A stretch of DNA of 53,867 nt from Bhargavaea sp. CC-171006 (GTDB lineage Bacteria > Bacillota > Bacilli > Bacillales_A > Planococcaceae). Positions 28,686-36,843 of the stretch are shown piece after piece. The stretch lies in NCBI RefSeq assembly GCF_009761675.1, contig NZ_QUZH01000019.1, forward strand, positions 1-53,867. The letters run 5' to 3'. The notes beneath the pieces are model-generated. The model did no database searches. It was not told the DNA's origin and worked only from the letters and a program-made list of their open reading frames with translations. Numbering within the stretch: position 1 is the first letter of the stretch; each line of letters opens with the position of its first letter. Position numbers and translations under genes: made by a program.

Positions 28686-29586
28686 TAATCGATTCCGGCT
28701 TTCGTTTACGGTGGAGACGGATGGTGTCGGATTACGGGACTTTCTGGCGGACTGCGGCATTTCCCGCAGGACCCTTACTGCCGTCAAATACAAGGGCGGT
28801 GAAATCCTTGTGAACGGCGAGGAAAAGACGGTCCGGCATGTAGTCCGGACCGGAGACAGGGTGATGGTCATTTTCCCCCCGGAAAAACCTGCGGAAGGCT
28901 TATTCCCGGAAGAAGGAGAGCTTACTATTCTCTTTGAGGACGATGCGCTGCTCATTCTGGACAAACCGGCCGGACAGGCGACCATCCCTTCCAGGGATGC
29001 GCCGTCAGGCACGCTGGCCAACCTTGTCGCGGGAAAGTTCCGGGCGGAAGGGACGCCGGCGACCGTACATATTGTCACACGGCTTGACCGTGAAACGTCC
29101 GGAATTGTCTGCATCGCAAAAAACCGCCACATCCATCATCTGATGTCGGAGAAGATGAAGGCTGGCGGTGTATGCAAACGGTATGAAGCGATTGTGCGCG
29201 GCAGTTTCAGCGAACAGCATTTTTTCATCGATAAGCCGATCGGACGGAAGGAAGGCAGCATCATTGAGCGGACGGTGCGCCCTGACGGCCAGCGGGCCCT
29301 CACGGAAGTCAGTGTGCTGGAAACAGACGGGATTCCCGGGAAAGAGATTTCCAGGCTTTCGGTAATCCTACATACGGGAAGGACCCATCAGATCCGTGTT
29401 CACCTGGCCCACATCGGTCATCCGCTTGAAGGTGATACCCTGTACGGCGGCTGCGCAGAGCGGATCAGCCGCCAGGCGCTTCATTGTGCAGGGCTTTCAT
29501 TCAGTCATCCTCTCAGCGGTGTGGCTATTGAGGTGACCAGCCCGGTACCTGAAGATATGAGGGCAGCTGGCGGATTCCGCAGATAG
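28675..29586 (+). CDS. RluA-family pseudouridine synthase (YjbO-like)
   Basis: This enzyme of about 303 residues isomerises uridine to pseudouridine in RNA. An S4-like N-terminal part ([29 protein letters not shown]) precedes the catalytic domain, in which the nucleophile Asp138 sits in [33 protein letters not shown] is the second family motif. ATG at 28675 overlaps nadK by 11 bases; ATG at 28654, preceded by GGAAGCGGG, is an alternative start. The rRNA target is not decided by sequence. Confidence 0.92.
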   Translation: MSTDNRFRLSFTVETDGVGLRDFLADCGISRRTLTAVKYKGGEILVNGEEKTVRHVVRTGDRVMVIFPPEKPAEGLFPEEGELTILFEDDALLILDKPAGQATIPSRDAPSGTLANLVAGKFRAEGTPATVHIVTRLDRETSGIVCIAKNRHIHHLMSEKMKAGGVCKRYEAIVRGSFSEQHFFIDKPIGRKEGSIIERTVRPDGQRALTEVSVLETDGIPGKEISRLSVILHTGRTHQIRVHLAHIGHPLEGDTLYGGCAERISRQALHCAGLSFSHPLSGVAIEVTSPVPEDMRAAGGFRR

Positions 29587-29595
29587 AATGGAAAG

Positions 29596-30339
29596 TCAGC
29601 TGAATTCACTGAACTTCTCCGGCTGGAACGGCTGCCGGGACGGTACGCTCACGACCGTTTTTTCGGGATAGCGGAGTGCGCTCAGTTTTCCGCCAAACAC
29701 ACACCCCGTGTCGATATTGACAGTGTTGTTGACGAACCGGCATTCGGCGACGGGCGTGTGACCGTACACAATGAAGGGCTTCCCCTTGTATTGCTTTGCC
29801 CAATCCCGCCTCACAGGGCGGCCGTCCGGCAGGGTTTCGCCGGTAATATCTCCGTAAAGGACAAATGTGCGGAGGCGGCTGCCATCTTTCCTGCCGATCA
29901 GGTCCTCGCGGATTCCTGCATGGGCGATGATCAGTTTTCCATCATCCAGCATCTGATAGAGCGGGAGCGATTCGTAAAAGCGGATATAGCGCTTGCGGAT
30001 ATGCTCCCGCTCCTTGCCTGAGAGGGCGCCAAGCTCCGCTACAGTCGTCTCAAGCCCGTGCTTTTCTTGGACATTGTTGCCGAGCATGTAACGATAGAGT
30101 TTGTTGCAATGATTTCCCGGGGAATAAATTAGCTGTCCGGCATCCTGCAGCCCAAAAAGGAATTTCAGCATTTCGACTGATTTCGGTCCACGGTCCGTCG
30201 CGTCGCCGACAAAGGCGGGAAGCCGGCCTTCCGGATGGACACAACGCCCGCTTTCGATGCGGTAGCCCAGTTTTCCGAACAGTTCCAGAAATTCATCATA
30301 ACAGCCGTGAAGGTCGCCGAAAATATCCAACTTAACCAA
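29596..30339 (-). CDS. prpE: Bis(5'-nucleosyl)-tetraphosphatase PrpE-like
   Basis: This metallophosphatase of about 247 residues shows [24 protein letters not shown] and [12 protein letters not shown], the last with Cys as in B. subtilis PrpE rather than the usual GNHD. Downstream are [12 protein letters not shown] and YGHTP. The B. subtilis enzyme hydrolyses diadenosine tetraphosphate and has a role in spore germination. TTG at 30339 is preferred, since GGGGTG lies just upstream and it gives [12 protein letters not shown], close to the relatives; an upstream ATG at 30369 is possible. It is convergent with the rluA-like gene, nine bases apart. Confidence 0.88.
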   Translation of the reverse strand: MVKLDIFGDLHGCYDEFLELFGKLGYRIESGRCVHPEGRLPAFVGDATDRGPKSVEMLKFLFGLQDAGQLIYSPGNHCNKLYRYMLGNNVQEKHGLETTVAELGALSGKEREHIRKRYIRFYESLPLYQMLDDGKLIIAHAGIREDLIGRKDGSRLRTFVLYGDITGETLPDGRPVRRDWAKQYKGKPFIVYGHTPVAECRFVNNTVNIDTGCVFGGKLSALRYPEKTVVSVPSRQPFQPEKFSEFS

Positions 30340-30458
30340 GAAGACACCCCATTCCGCACTCAAAATCATTATCCTTAACTTGAGTCTACCCCGGACGGCC
30401 GTTCTCCAACACAGTCACGGGAGATTTGCGGATGGATTGATCGAAAGGAGGGCCCGGC

Positions 30459-31832
30459 ATGCCGGAAGCACTGAATGAGCAAGAAGAGACCTATATTGAT
30501 GGAAATCTGGTCACCCGTTTATTGGAGGAAGGGGACCCCGAGGCATTCAGGAAAGAATTTCTCGCAGGCCACCCGTACGACCAGGCGAAATACTATGAAA
30601 AAGCCGGGCCCGAGCTTCGCCGGAAAATGTATGAATTTCTGTCACCGAAAGAACTGGCGGAGATTTTCGAAGTATCCGAGATTGCGGATGACGAGTTTGA
30701 TGAATACCTGAGTGAAATGGACACCCGATACGCCGCAGACATGTTCGCAGGCATGTATGCGGACAATGCGGTAGACGTGCTTAATGAACTCGATAAGTCG
30801 AAGGTCCTGACGTACCTGACCCTCATGGACGACGAGGATGCAGGCGAGATCAAGGATCTATTGCACTATGAAGAGTACACGGCCGGCGCAATCATGACGA
30901 CGGAATACGTCACGATTCCTGAAAATTCGACGGTGCGATCTGCAATGACCATTCTCCGGAATGCGGCACCTGATGCGGAGACGATCTATTATATTTTTGT
31001 AACGGATGATGAAAACCGCCTGGCGGGAGTCGTTTCACTGCGGGATATGATCATTGCGGATGAAAATGCGATTATATCGGATATTATGAACGAACGCGTC
31101 GTCAGCGTTTCGGTCAGCGACGACCAGGAGGAAGTCGCACGGACGATGAAGGATTATGATTTTCTGGCGATGCCGGTAGTGGATTTCCAGCAGCATCTTC
31201 TCGGAATCATCACGGTCGATGATATCATGGATGTTCTTGAGGAAGAGGCCTCAGATGACTACTCCAAACTCGCGGGTGTCTCGGATATGGATACTCTTGA
31301 CAGGAATCCGATTACGGCGGCCAAAAAACGCTTGCCCTGGCTGATTTTGCTGACTTTTCTCGGAATGGTGACAGCGAATCTGATGGGCCGGTTTGAACAG
31401 ACCCTCGACCAGGTCGCGCTGCTTGCGGTCTTTATCCCGCTTATTGCGGGAATGGCCGGAAACAGCGGGACACAGGCCCTGGCTGTAGCCGTAAGGGGGA
31501 TTGCGACCGGCGATATCGAGGAAGAAAGCAAAATGAAATTGCTGATGCGGGAAGCCGGGACCGGTCTGATCACCGGAACGGTCTGTGGCATCTTCGTCGT
31601 GGGTCTTATTTATTTCTGGAAGCACGAACTTGTTCTCGGGCTCCTGGTCGGGGTGGCGATTGTCGGTTCGATTTTTGTGGCGACGCTTGCCGGTTCGTTT
31701 ATCCCTTTATTGATGCACAGGCTGAAAATTGATCCTGCCGTCGCATCGGGTCCGTTTATTACGACGCTGAACGATATCATCAGTATCCTGATTTATCTGG
31801 GGCTTGCAACGGTCTTCCTTTCACAACTGTGA
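30459..31832 (+). CDS. mgtE: Magnesium transporter MgtE
   Basis: This 457-residue protein has an N-terminal superhelical domain (about 1-130), two CBS domains (about 135-260, with YTAGAIMTTEYVTIPEN and FLAMPVVDFQQHLLGIITVDD) and five C-terminal membrane helices, including the pore motif PLIAGMAGNSGTQ. It imports Mg2+ and is gated by Mg2+ bound to the cytoplasmic domains. GAAAGGAGG precedes the ATG. The leader is about 90 bases long, too short for an M-box, and none is seen. Confidence 0.95.
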   Translation: MPEALNEQEETYIDGNLVTRLLEEGDPEAFRKEFLAGHPYDQAKYYEKAGPELRRKMYEFLSPKELAEIFEVSEIADDEFDEYLSEMDTRYAADMFAGMYADNAVDVLNELDKSKVLTYLTLMDDEDAGEIKDLLHYEEYTAGAIMTTEYVTIPENSTVRSAMTILRNAAPDAETIYYIFVTDDENRLAGVVSLRDMIIADENAIISDIMNERVVSVSVSDDQEEVARTMKDYDFLAMPVVDFQQHLLGIITVDDIMDVLEEEASDDYSKLAGVSDMDTLDRNPITAAKKRLPWLILLTFLGMVTANLMGRFEQTLDQVALLAVFIPLIAGMAGNSGTQALAVAVRGIATGDIEEESKMKLLMREAGTGLITGTVCGIFVVGLIYFWKHELVLGLLVGVAIVGSIFVATLAGSFIPLLMHRLKIDPAVASGPFITTLNDIISILIYLGLATVFLSQL

Positions 31833-31879
31833 CCATTGTGCGCCACTGGGCATACGATGGGGAAAAAGGATGTGAGCCC

Positions 31880-32281
31880 ATGGCAGAGCGAGACGGAGGA
31901 CCATTGCTTTTCGTTGATGCGCCGCCTGCTTATTTTGTTTCAGAACCGGTCTACAGCCGGGAGGCAGTGGCTGAGGCAGAGGTTGAGGTTGACGGGGAAG
32001 AAGAGAGCACATCGGTCTATGAACTTCCTAAACGTCCCGAAGAGACGGCCAGGCTGCTCACACAGCTTCGATTTTTGTCGCGGCCCTTCCAGCGTGAAGT
32101 TTACCGTCCCATTCAGTTCAGGCTCAAGGACGGCAGCGAGGTGATCGGCGAGATCGAGCAGCTTGAAGACGGCAGACTCTTCATAAAGGAACAGATTGAG
32201 GATGAACAGCAGCGGGAACTCTCCGTCGACGAGTTGGAGGCCATCTGGTGGAAAGGCAAGCCGTTTCCGTATGGATCCTAA
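31880..32281 (+). CDS. CotO-like spore coat protein
   Basis: This 133-residue acidic protein has an Ala/Glu/Val-rich N-terminal half and a C-terminal domain that resembles the CotO end (RPIQFRLKDGSEVIGEIEQL, ELSVDELEAIWW). It lies directly before a convergent cotZ gene, and B. subtilis cotO also neighbours cotZ; together these support the call, but similarity is partial. ATG at 31880 follows AAAGGATGTGA. A SigK-like promoter (GACC at 31831-31834, 16 bases, CATACGATG at 31851-31859) would place it under mother-cell control. Confidence 0.6.
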   Translation: MAERDGGPLLFVDAPPAYFVSEPVYSREAVAEAEVEVDGEEESTSVYELPKRPEETARLLTQLRFLSRPFQREVYRPIQFRLKDGSEVIGEIEQLEDGRLFIKEQIEDEQQRELSVDELEAIWWKGKPFPYGS

Positions 32282-32297
32282 ATAATAGAACACCCTG

Positions 32298-32331
32298 AAA
32301 GCTGACGGATCGACATCCGCCAGCTTTTTTT
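32298..32331 (+). terminator. Intrinsic terminator after the cotO-like gene
   Basis: AAGCTG-A-CGGAT pairs with ATCCG-C-CAGCTT, with one mismatch, then seven T. Confidence 0.82.
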
Positions 32332-32352
32332 AGACTTCACATCTAAAGGCAA

Positions 32353-32382
32353 ATAAAAAACCGTCCGGACAATTCCGGACGG
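32353..32382 (-). terminator. Intrinsic terminator of cotZ
   Basis: On the minus strand CCGTCCGGA pairs with TCCGGACGG (32382-32361), followed by a T-run (32360-32353). Confidence 0.85.
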
Positions 32383-32406
32383 CGGGACACTCCATGCGGC
32401 GGGCGG

Positions 32407-32856
32407 TCAGTCGTACGGGCACAAGTCAACGAAGACATCGGCGACGCAGATGATTCCGCAGAAGCAGCGGATATCGACAGTGACGCAAAGATCAGTCGCT
32501 TTCCAGGTATAGCCGTCTTTAAAGACCGCGCGAAGCATCACGCAGCAGTCTCCGATGATCTTCTCAATCCGGAAGCATGTGAAAGATGGTGGGTACGATG
32601 AAGGAGCATCCTTGTCACACATTGGCTTGTGGACCTTGAATGCATCTCCGGTCTTTGTCAGCAGATTGATGACCCGGGTATTGAAAGCAGTCGGGCTGCC
32701 GAGACCACCGAGCGGCTTAGTGAAACAGCTGGTCGGGCAGTCGTCGCACATATCATCCGTACCGGCGTCCTGGATGTGCTTCACGGCTTTAACCACGTCG
32801 CAGAGGCAATGATCGAAGGAAGAGGAATCAAAATCTTTCTTTCCGCAACAGCTCAT
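32407..32856 (-). CDS. cotZ: Spore coat protein of the CotY/CotZ family
   Basis: This 149-residue cysteine-rich protein starts MSCCGKK and contains DDCPTSCFTKPLG, KPMCDKD, FTCFRIEKIIGDCCVMLRAV and a C-terminal RCFCGIICVADVFVDLCPYD. These are hallmarks of the CotY/CotZ (exosporium ExsY/CotY-like) proteins that self-assemble through disulfides in the outer spore layer. AGGAGGTG precedes the ATG. A SigK-like -10 (CATATGGTA on the minus strand, 32897-32889) lies upstream, though no good -35 is seen. It is convergent with the cotO-like gene and divergent from the yhcN-spoVA genes. Confidence 0.92.
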   Translation of the reverse strand: MSCCGKKDFDSSSFDHCLCDVVKAVKHIQDAGTDDMCDDCPTSCFTKPLGGLGSPTAFNTRVINLLTKTGDAFKVHKPMCDKDAPSSYPPSFTCFRIEKIIGDCCVMLRAVFKDGYTWKATDLCVTVDIRCFCGIICVADVFVDLCPYD

Positions 32857-32934
32857 TTCTGAACACCTCCTCCCTGTTGGTCTCTGTCTACCATATGCGC
32901 CACCCAGACTGACGACCGGGCGAACGCACAGATT

Positions 32935-32964
32935 GCATAGGCATTAGCAGTGGCGGACATACTG
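32935..32964 (+). promoter_or_regulatory. Candidate SigG (forespore) promoter
   Basis: GCATA (32935-32939) and CATACTG (32958-32964), with 18 bases between, resemble the SigG/SigF pattern. It lies just before the lipoprotein-spoVAC operon, whose relatives are SigG-dependent. Confidence 0.5.
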
Positions 32965-32987
32965 AATGGAAAATGGGAGGTGGCGCC

Positions 32988-33389
32988 TTGAAGCGGATGA
33001 TTGCAATAGCTGGGGCCAGCCTGCTGCTTGCGGGCTGCGGTGCCGGTGCCGGAGAGATCCGCGTTTCGGGCGGAGAACCCGAAGAAAATCAAAAGGTGGA
33101 GGAAGTGCTCAAAGAAGAGGACGGCAGGATCGTCTCAGCCGTCGCCGTTTTCGTGGAGGAAGATCTTTTGGTCGGCATACAGGTTAAACCGCTTAGCCGG
33201 TTTTCCAAGACCAAGATTGAAGAAGAGCTCACCAAAGAAATGGAAAAGGCGTTCCCGGAAGAGACTGTCACCTTGTCGGCTGATCTGAAGATTTTTTGGG
33301 AAACAGATAAGCTGGACGAGCTCGAGGAGGAAGACAAGTTGCATAAAAAAGTGGAAACGATTAAATCTCTCTCGAAGGAAGAAACCTGA
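32988..33389 (+). CDS. YhcN/YlaJ-type sporulation lipoprotein
   Basis: This 133-residue protein has a short signal (MKRMIAIAGASLLLAGC) with lipobox LLAGC, so it is predicted to be lipid-anchored. The mature part is acidic and lysine-rich (VSAVAVFVEEDLLVGIQVKPL, FSKTKIEEELTKEMEKAFP), as in YhcN/YlaJ proteins of the forespore inner membrane. TTG at 32988 is chosen because GGGAGGTG lies five bases upstream; ATG at 32973 would lie before it. It overlaps spoVAC by one base. yhcN-like genes also occur in some extra spoVA operons (spoVA2mob type). Confidence 0.72.
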   Translation: MKRMIAIAGASLLLAGCGAGAGEIRVSGGEPEENQKVEEVLKEEDGRIVSAVAVFVEEDLLVGIQVKPLSRFSKTKIEEELTKEMEKAFPEETVTLSADLKIFWETDKLDELEEEDKLHKKVETIKSLSKEET

Positions 33390-33844
33390 TGGACCGACAG
33401 GCATATTCACAGCTGGAGCAGCAGATCACGCCTAAGGCGCCGCTTGGCCTGAATCTGCTGAAGGCATTCGTTACAGGCGGATTCATCTGTGTCATCGGAC
33501 AGGCAATCATGTATTTCTATATGTATTTCTTTGACTTCACGGAACGCACCGCAGGCAATCCTACGGTGGCCACGATGATTTTCATCGCCATGCTGCTGAC
33601 TGGATTCGGAAAATATAAGCGGATCGCCCAGTTCGGCGGCGCGGGTTCCGCCGTGCCGGTGACCGGATTCGGGAATGCCATGATTTCGGCAGCAATCGAA
33701 CACCGCACGGAGGGGTACGTACTGGGAGTCGGCGGTAACATGTTCAAGCTGGCCGGTTCGGTCATCGTGTTCGGTGTCTTTTCCGCATTTGTCGTGGCTC
33801 TGATCAAGACGATTCTGGTGAAGTTCGGGGTGGTCGGATGGTAG
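33389..33844 (+). CDS. spoVAC: Stage V sporulation protein AC
   Basis: This 151-residue membrane protein has three to four helices. Motifs are AFVTGGFICVIGQ near the first helix, FGGAGSAVPVTGFGNAM, and EGYVLGVGGNMFKLAGSVIVFGV, typical of SpoVAC. SpoVAC is a channel component for uptake and release of dipicolinic acid in the spore inner membrane and is mechanosensitive in B. subtilis. It overlaps the lipoprotein gene and spoVAD, so the four genes are tightly coupled. Confidence 0.95.
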   Translation: MDRQAYSQLEQQITPKAPLGLNLLKAFVTGGFICVIGQAIMYFYMYFFDFTERTAGNPTVATMIFIAMLLTGFGKYKRIAQFGGAGSAVPVTGFGNAMISAAIEHRTEGYVLGVGGNMFKLAGSVIVFGVFSAFVVALIKTILVKFGVVGW

Positions 33845-34860
33845 CGAGAGGTGTTATCCATTTTGGAAGCAGACCGACCATCCGTGCGGCTGCAGTGGCA
33901 GCAGGTCCAACTGAAAAGAAGAAAAGCCCGTTCAGTCATCAGTTCGATCGCCTGTATGACTCAGACCTGTGCGGCCAGAAAACCAATGAGCAGGCACACC
34001 GGCAGCTTATCGAAGATGTATGCGACCTTGCACTGAACAAAGCAGGGAAGACGATCAGTGATGCAGATTATCTGGTGTGCGGGGATCTGGTAAATGAGAT
34101 GACTCCTTCCAATTTCGCGGCCGCCTCGACAGGCCTGCCCTATGTGGGGCTGTTTTCGGCATGTGCTACCTCAACATCAGCTCTTTCCTATGCTGCTCTG
34201 CTCACGGAAGCGGGAGCTGCTTCACTCGTGCTGGCGGGAGCGGCAAGCCATCACAGTGCGATTGAGCGTCAGTTCAGGTATCCGGTCGAGTACGGTTTCC
34301 AGAAGCCTCAGAACGCCCAGTGGACGGTGACAGCTGCAGGAATCGCAGCCATCACCCCTCACGAGCCTGGCTATCCGTCGATCGTTCAGGCCACTGTCGG
34401 ACGGGTCGTCGACTATGGCCTGACCGACCCGCTGAATATGGGTGCGGCCATGGCTCCTGCCGCGTTCGACACATTCAGGAGACATCTGGAAGCGGCCGGC
34501 AGGGAGCCTGAGGATTATGATGTCATCATCACCGGCGACCTTGGGGCCATCGGTACCGAGCTTTTCAGGAAAATGGCAACAGAAGCGGGATATACAGTGG
34601 AAGGTGAACGCTGGAGGGATGCCGGAAAAGAGTACTACGGAGGGGATCCTGCTTTCTTCTCCGGTGCAAGCGGAGCGGGTTGTTCCGCTGCGATCTATTT
34701 TTCAGATGTGTACAACCGGATAATGGACGGGGAATATAAGCGCGCGCTGCTGATGGCGACGGGTGCTCTTCTGTCCCCGCTTTCCTTCCAGCAGGGGGAA
34801 AGCATCCCTTGCACCTGTCATGCTGTCGAGCTGGTGATGGGAGAGGGGGAGAACGGATGA
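33838..34860 (+). CDS. spoVAD: Stage V sporulation protein AD
   Basis: This 340-residue protein has a thiolase-like fold with ACATSTSALSYAALL, SLVLAGAASHHSAIERQFRYP and GDLGAIGTELFRKM. SpoVAD binds dipicolinic acid at the forespore membrane. The start overlaps the spoVAC stop by seven bases. Size is normal for the family. No signal peptide or membrane helix is seen. Confidence 0.96.
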   Translation: MVARGVIHFGSRPTIRAAAVAAGPTEKKKSPFSHQFDRLYDSDLCGQKTNEQAHRQLIEDVCDLALNKAGKTISDADYLVCGDLVNEMTPSNFAAASTGLPYVGLFSACATSTSALSYAALLTEAGAASLVLAGAASHHSAIERQFRYPVEYGFQKPQNAQWTVTAAGIAAITPHEPGYPSIVQATVGRVVDYGLTDPLNMGAAMAPAAFDTFRRHLEAAGREPEDYDVIITGDLGAIGTELFRKMATEAGYTVEGERWRDAGKEYYGGDPAFFSGASGAGCSAAIYFSDVYNRIMDGEYKRALLMATGALLSPLSFQQGESIPCTCHAVELVMGEGENG

Positions 34861-35219
34861 CGGCTTCTTTTTTGATTGCATTTGTCGTCGGCGGACTCAT
34901 CTGTGTCATCGGGCAGCTGCTGTTTGATGTTGCCAAGCTGTCCCCCGGCCATACGCTTTGCCTGCTTGTTGTCTCTGGCGCAGTCCTCGACGGATTCGGG
35001 CTTTATGAGCCTCTCATTGATTTCGCGGGAGCCGGTGCGACCATTCCAATCACTTCTTTCGGAAACTCGCTGACGCACGGCGCGCTCCAGGAAGCAGAAA
35101 AGCATGGTATTGTCGGTGTCATCACCGGTATGTTCGAAGTGACGAGCTCGGGCATCAGTGCCGCCATCCTGTTCGGCTTTATCGCTTCACTTTTGTTCCG
35201 TTCCAAAGGACGGCCATAA
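34857..35219 (+). CDS. spoVAEB: Stage V sporulation protein AE (SpoVAEb)
   Basis: This 120-residue membrane protein is homologous in layout to SpoVAC: AFVVGGLICVIGQLLFDV, FAGAGATIPITSFGNSLTHGA and GIVGVITGMFEVTSSGISAAILFG. The start overlaps spoVAD by four bases (ATGA), with GAGAGGGGGA upstream; a longer frame to 34809 is not needed. It closes the lipoprotein-spoVAC-spoVAD-spoVAEb unit. The remaining genes of a full B. subtilis-type spoVA operon (AA, AB, AF) are not present here. Confidence 0.93.
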   Translation: MTASFLIAFVVGGLICVIGQLLFDVAKLSPGHTLCLLVVSGAVLDGFGLYEPLIDFAGAGATIPITSFGNSLTHGALQEAEKHGIVGVITGMFEVTSSGISAAILFGFIASLLFRSKGRP

Positions 35220-35343
35220 CCCAAACCCTGCTGCCGACAAAGGCAGCGGGGCATTTTCGGTATAAATGGATGACCGGGCAATCGCCCTTTCACACACCCC
35301 ACCACCGCCATACCTTACAAGGAACAGGAAAGGGGGGAGTGCA

Positions 35344-35508
35344 ATGTTCGGTTACAACAATTACGGCGGCGGCGGCTTCGGCGGTGGCTGGGGCTGCGGT
35401 TACGGTGGCGGTGGCTACGGCGGTAAGTCCAATGGCGGTTCGATGTTCGTGCTGATCGTCATCCTGTTCATCCTGCTGATTATCGTCGGCAAGAGCTATA
35501 ACTGCTAA
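35344..35508 (+). CDS. YjcZ-family small glycine-rich sporulation protein
   Basis: This 54-residue protein has a Tyr/Gly-rich head (NNYGGGGFGGGWGCGYGGGG) and one C-terminal hydrophobic helix (MFVLIVILFILLIIVGK), the pattern of the YjcZ/YhfM-like small spore proteins of Bacillales. ATG at 35344 follows AAAGGGGGGAG. It is followed closely by spoVIF (13 bases), so the two are probably in one transcript. Confidence 0.82.
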   Translation: MFGYNNYGGGGFGGGWGCGYGGGGYGGKSNGGSMFVLIVILFILLIIVGKSYNC

Positions 35509-35520
35509 GGAGGAGACGGG

Positions 35521-35778
35521 ATGAACGAGTCGCTTTTCAAGAAAATCGAGAACAAGACCGGCGTCTCGATGGATGAATTATTTGCACTGGCAAATGCCAT
35601 CCAGCATGCCAATTTCCAGGATGAGCGACAAGTCAGAAAGATCATCCGGAAAGTTGGAAAGCTCGCGAAAAAAGACGTATCGAAGCAACTTGAAGATCAG
35701 ATTGCAGAATCCATCCTGAAAAATGGCAATTCCCTGAACGTCGGGGATATCCAACGGATGATCGATAAAAACGGCTGA
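35521..35778 (+). CDS. spoVIF: Stage VI sporulation protein F (SpoVIF)
   Basis: This 85-residue protein matches the SpoVIF pattern: LFKKIENKTGV, ANFQDERQVRKIIRKVGKLAKK and VSKQLEDQIAESIL. In B. subtilis SpoVIF (YjcC) is needed for late coat maturation under SigK. AAGGAGG precedes the ATG. It lies between the YjcZ-like gene and a convergent yjcF, as in B. subtilis, where spoVIF precedes the yjcF region. Confidence 0.88.
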   Translation: MNESLFKKIENKTGVSMDELFALANAIQHANFQDERQVRKIIRKVGKLAKKDVSKQLEDQIAESILKNGNSLNVGDIQRMIDKNG

Positions 35779-35793
35779 GCCGAAAATGAAAAA

Positions 35794-35835
35794 ATCCGCG
35801 TCAGACGAAAACGTCTGCGCGGATCTTTCTTTTTA
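35794..35835. terminator. Bidirectional terminator between spoVIF and yjcF
   Basis: ATCCGCG-T-CAGACG pairs with CGTCTG-CGCGGAT, with a bulged T. T residues follow, and A residues precede for the other strand. Confidence 0.82.
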
Positions 35836-36261
35836 AATCGGTTTTTCCATCACGCGGTGAGGGATGCCGGCGTCCATAAATTCCGGAGAAGTCACGGAGT
35901 AGCCGATTTTCTCATAGAACGGGACGGCATGGTTTTGTGCGTTGAGCCGGATTTTGCTGAGGCCGACTTTACGTGCATGCTCCTCCAGCATGACCATCAT
36001 CTGCTGGCCGAGACGCCGGCCGCGATATTCGGGGAGGACGCAGACCCGCTCGACTTTGCCGACACCGTCGCCGATGTCCCGGATCCTACCGGCGGCTATC
36101 GGCTGCTCTCCGTCGTAGGCGATAAAGTGAACAGCTTCCTGATCCAAGTCATCAAGCTCGATATGGATCGGCACGCCCTGCTCCTCAACAAAGACCGCTT
36201 TGCGGACGGTGAAAGCATCCTCACGTTCCGTTTCAGTCGAAGCGAGCTTCAGGCTGACCAT
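35833..36261 (-). CDS. yjcF: GNAT-family N-acetyltransferase (YjcF-like)
   Basis: This 142-residue protein has GNAT motifs: VRKAVFVEEQGVP near the start, VERVCVLPEYRGRRLGQQMM (the acetyl-CoA pyrophosphate loop with R/Q-x-x-G-x-G/A) and LNAQNHAVPFYEKIGY. It transfers an acetyl group; the substrate is unknown. The next gene on the same strand, yjcG, ends four bases upstream of its start, which indicates an operon. Confidence 0.9.
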   Translation of the reverse strand: MVSLKLASTETEREDAFTVRKAVFVEEQGVPIHIELDDLDQEAVHFIAYDGEQPIAAGRIRDIGDGVGKVERVCVLPEYRGRRLGQQMMVMLEEHARKVGLSKIRLNAQNHAVPFYEKIGYSVTSPEFMDAGIPHRVMEKPI

Positions 36262-36264
36262 CGA

Positions 36265-36780
36265 TCACTCATCTCCCGACAGTGTAAAGGTTTCATACAC
36301 AGTCCATGGACCGTCCTCGAGCTGATAGAGGAGATGGACCCGGTCGATCGTTTCCGTATGCTCGAAGTTATCCATCTTGACCTGCCCGATAATGTCGTCG
36401 TGCTCGCCGTCGGACATTTTCTGGGCAATTGTGATGTGGGGCACGTACTGATGGTCTTCAATGTTCTTGATGAAATCAAGACTGAGGGCCTCGCGGAGTC
36501 CGAGAATTTCATCATTCGGCTCGATCTTGAGATAGATTGCATTCGTAATCGGAGCGAACGTGCTGGCTCTCATCACTTTCAGCTCGAATGGTTTTTGTTT
36601 GGCTGCGACCTCCAGCAATTCGGCGGCCGCCTCCTTCATCTCTTTCCCTTCAAGCGTGAAAGGTCCCAGGACTGTCATATGGGGCGGGATCAGGGCGTAG
36701 TGTGCATCATAGCGCTTGCGATATGTGTTGGCTCTGTCCTGCAATTCTTTCGAAGGGAATGCAACGATTCCGTATTTCAT
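36265..36780 (-). CDS. yjcG: 2H phosphoesterase / 2'-5' RNA ligase family protein (YjcG-like)
   Basis: This 171-residue protein has the two HxTx motifs of the 2H phosphoesterase superfamily: HMTV at residues 34-37 (IPPHMTVLGPF) and HITI in YVPHITIAQKM. Length and neighbours (yjcF, yjcH) match B. subtilis YjcG. The natural substrate is not known. An AAGGAGG precedes the ATG on the minus strand. Confidence 0.9.
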   Translation of the reverse strand: MKYGIVAFPSKELQDRANTYRKRYDAHYALIPPHMTVLGPFTLEGKEMKEAAAELLEVAAKQKPFELKVMRASTFAPITNAIYLKIEPNDEILGLREALSLDFIKNIEDHQYVPHITIAQKMSDGEHDDIIGQVKMDNFEHTETIDRVHLLYQLEDGPWTVYETFTLSGDE

Positions 36781-36843
36781 GCGAAGACCTCCTTTATATG
36801 TTCTCCCTTAAGGATATCAGAAAGTTCGCCGATTGGTTAATCT

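Noticed and set aside
30370-30458. M-box riboswitch before mgtE
   Set aside because: The leader is under 90 bases and shows no M-box signatures.
35344-35430. Short tandem repeats with CRISPR-like look (GGCGGC units)
   Set aside because: They are codons for the Gly/Tyr-rich head of the YjcZ-like protein; no spacers or cas genes occur in the window.
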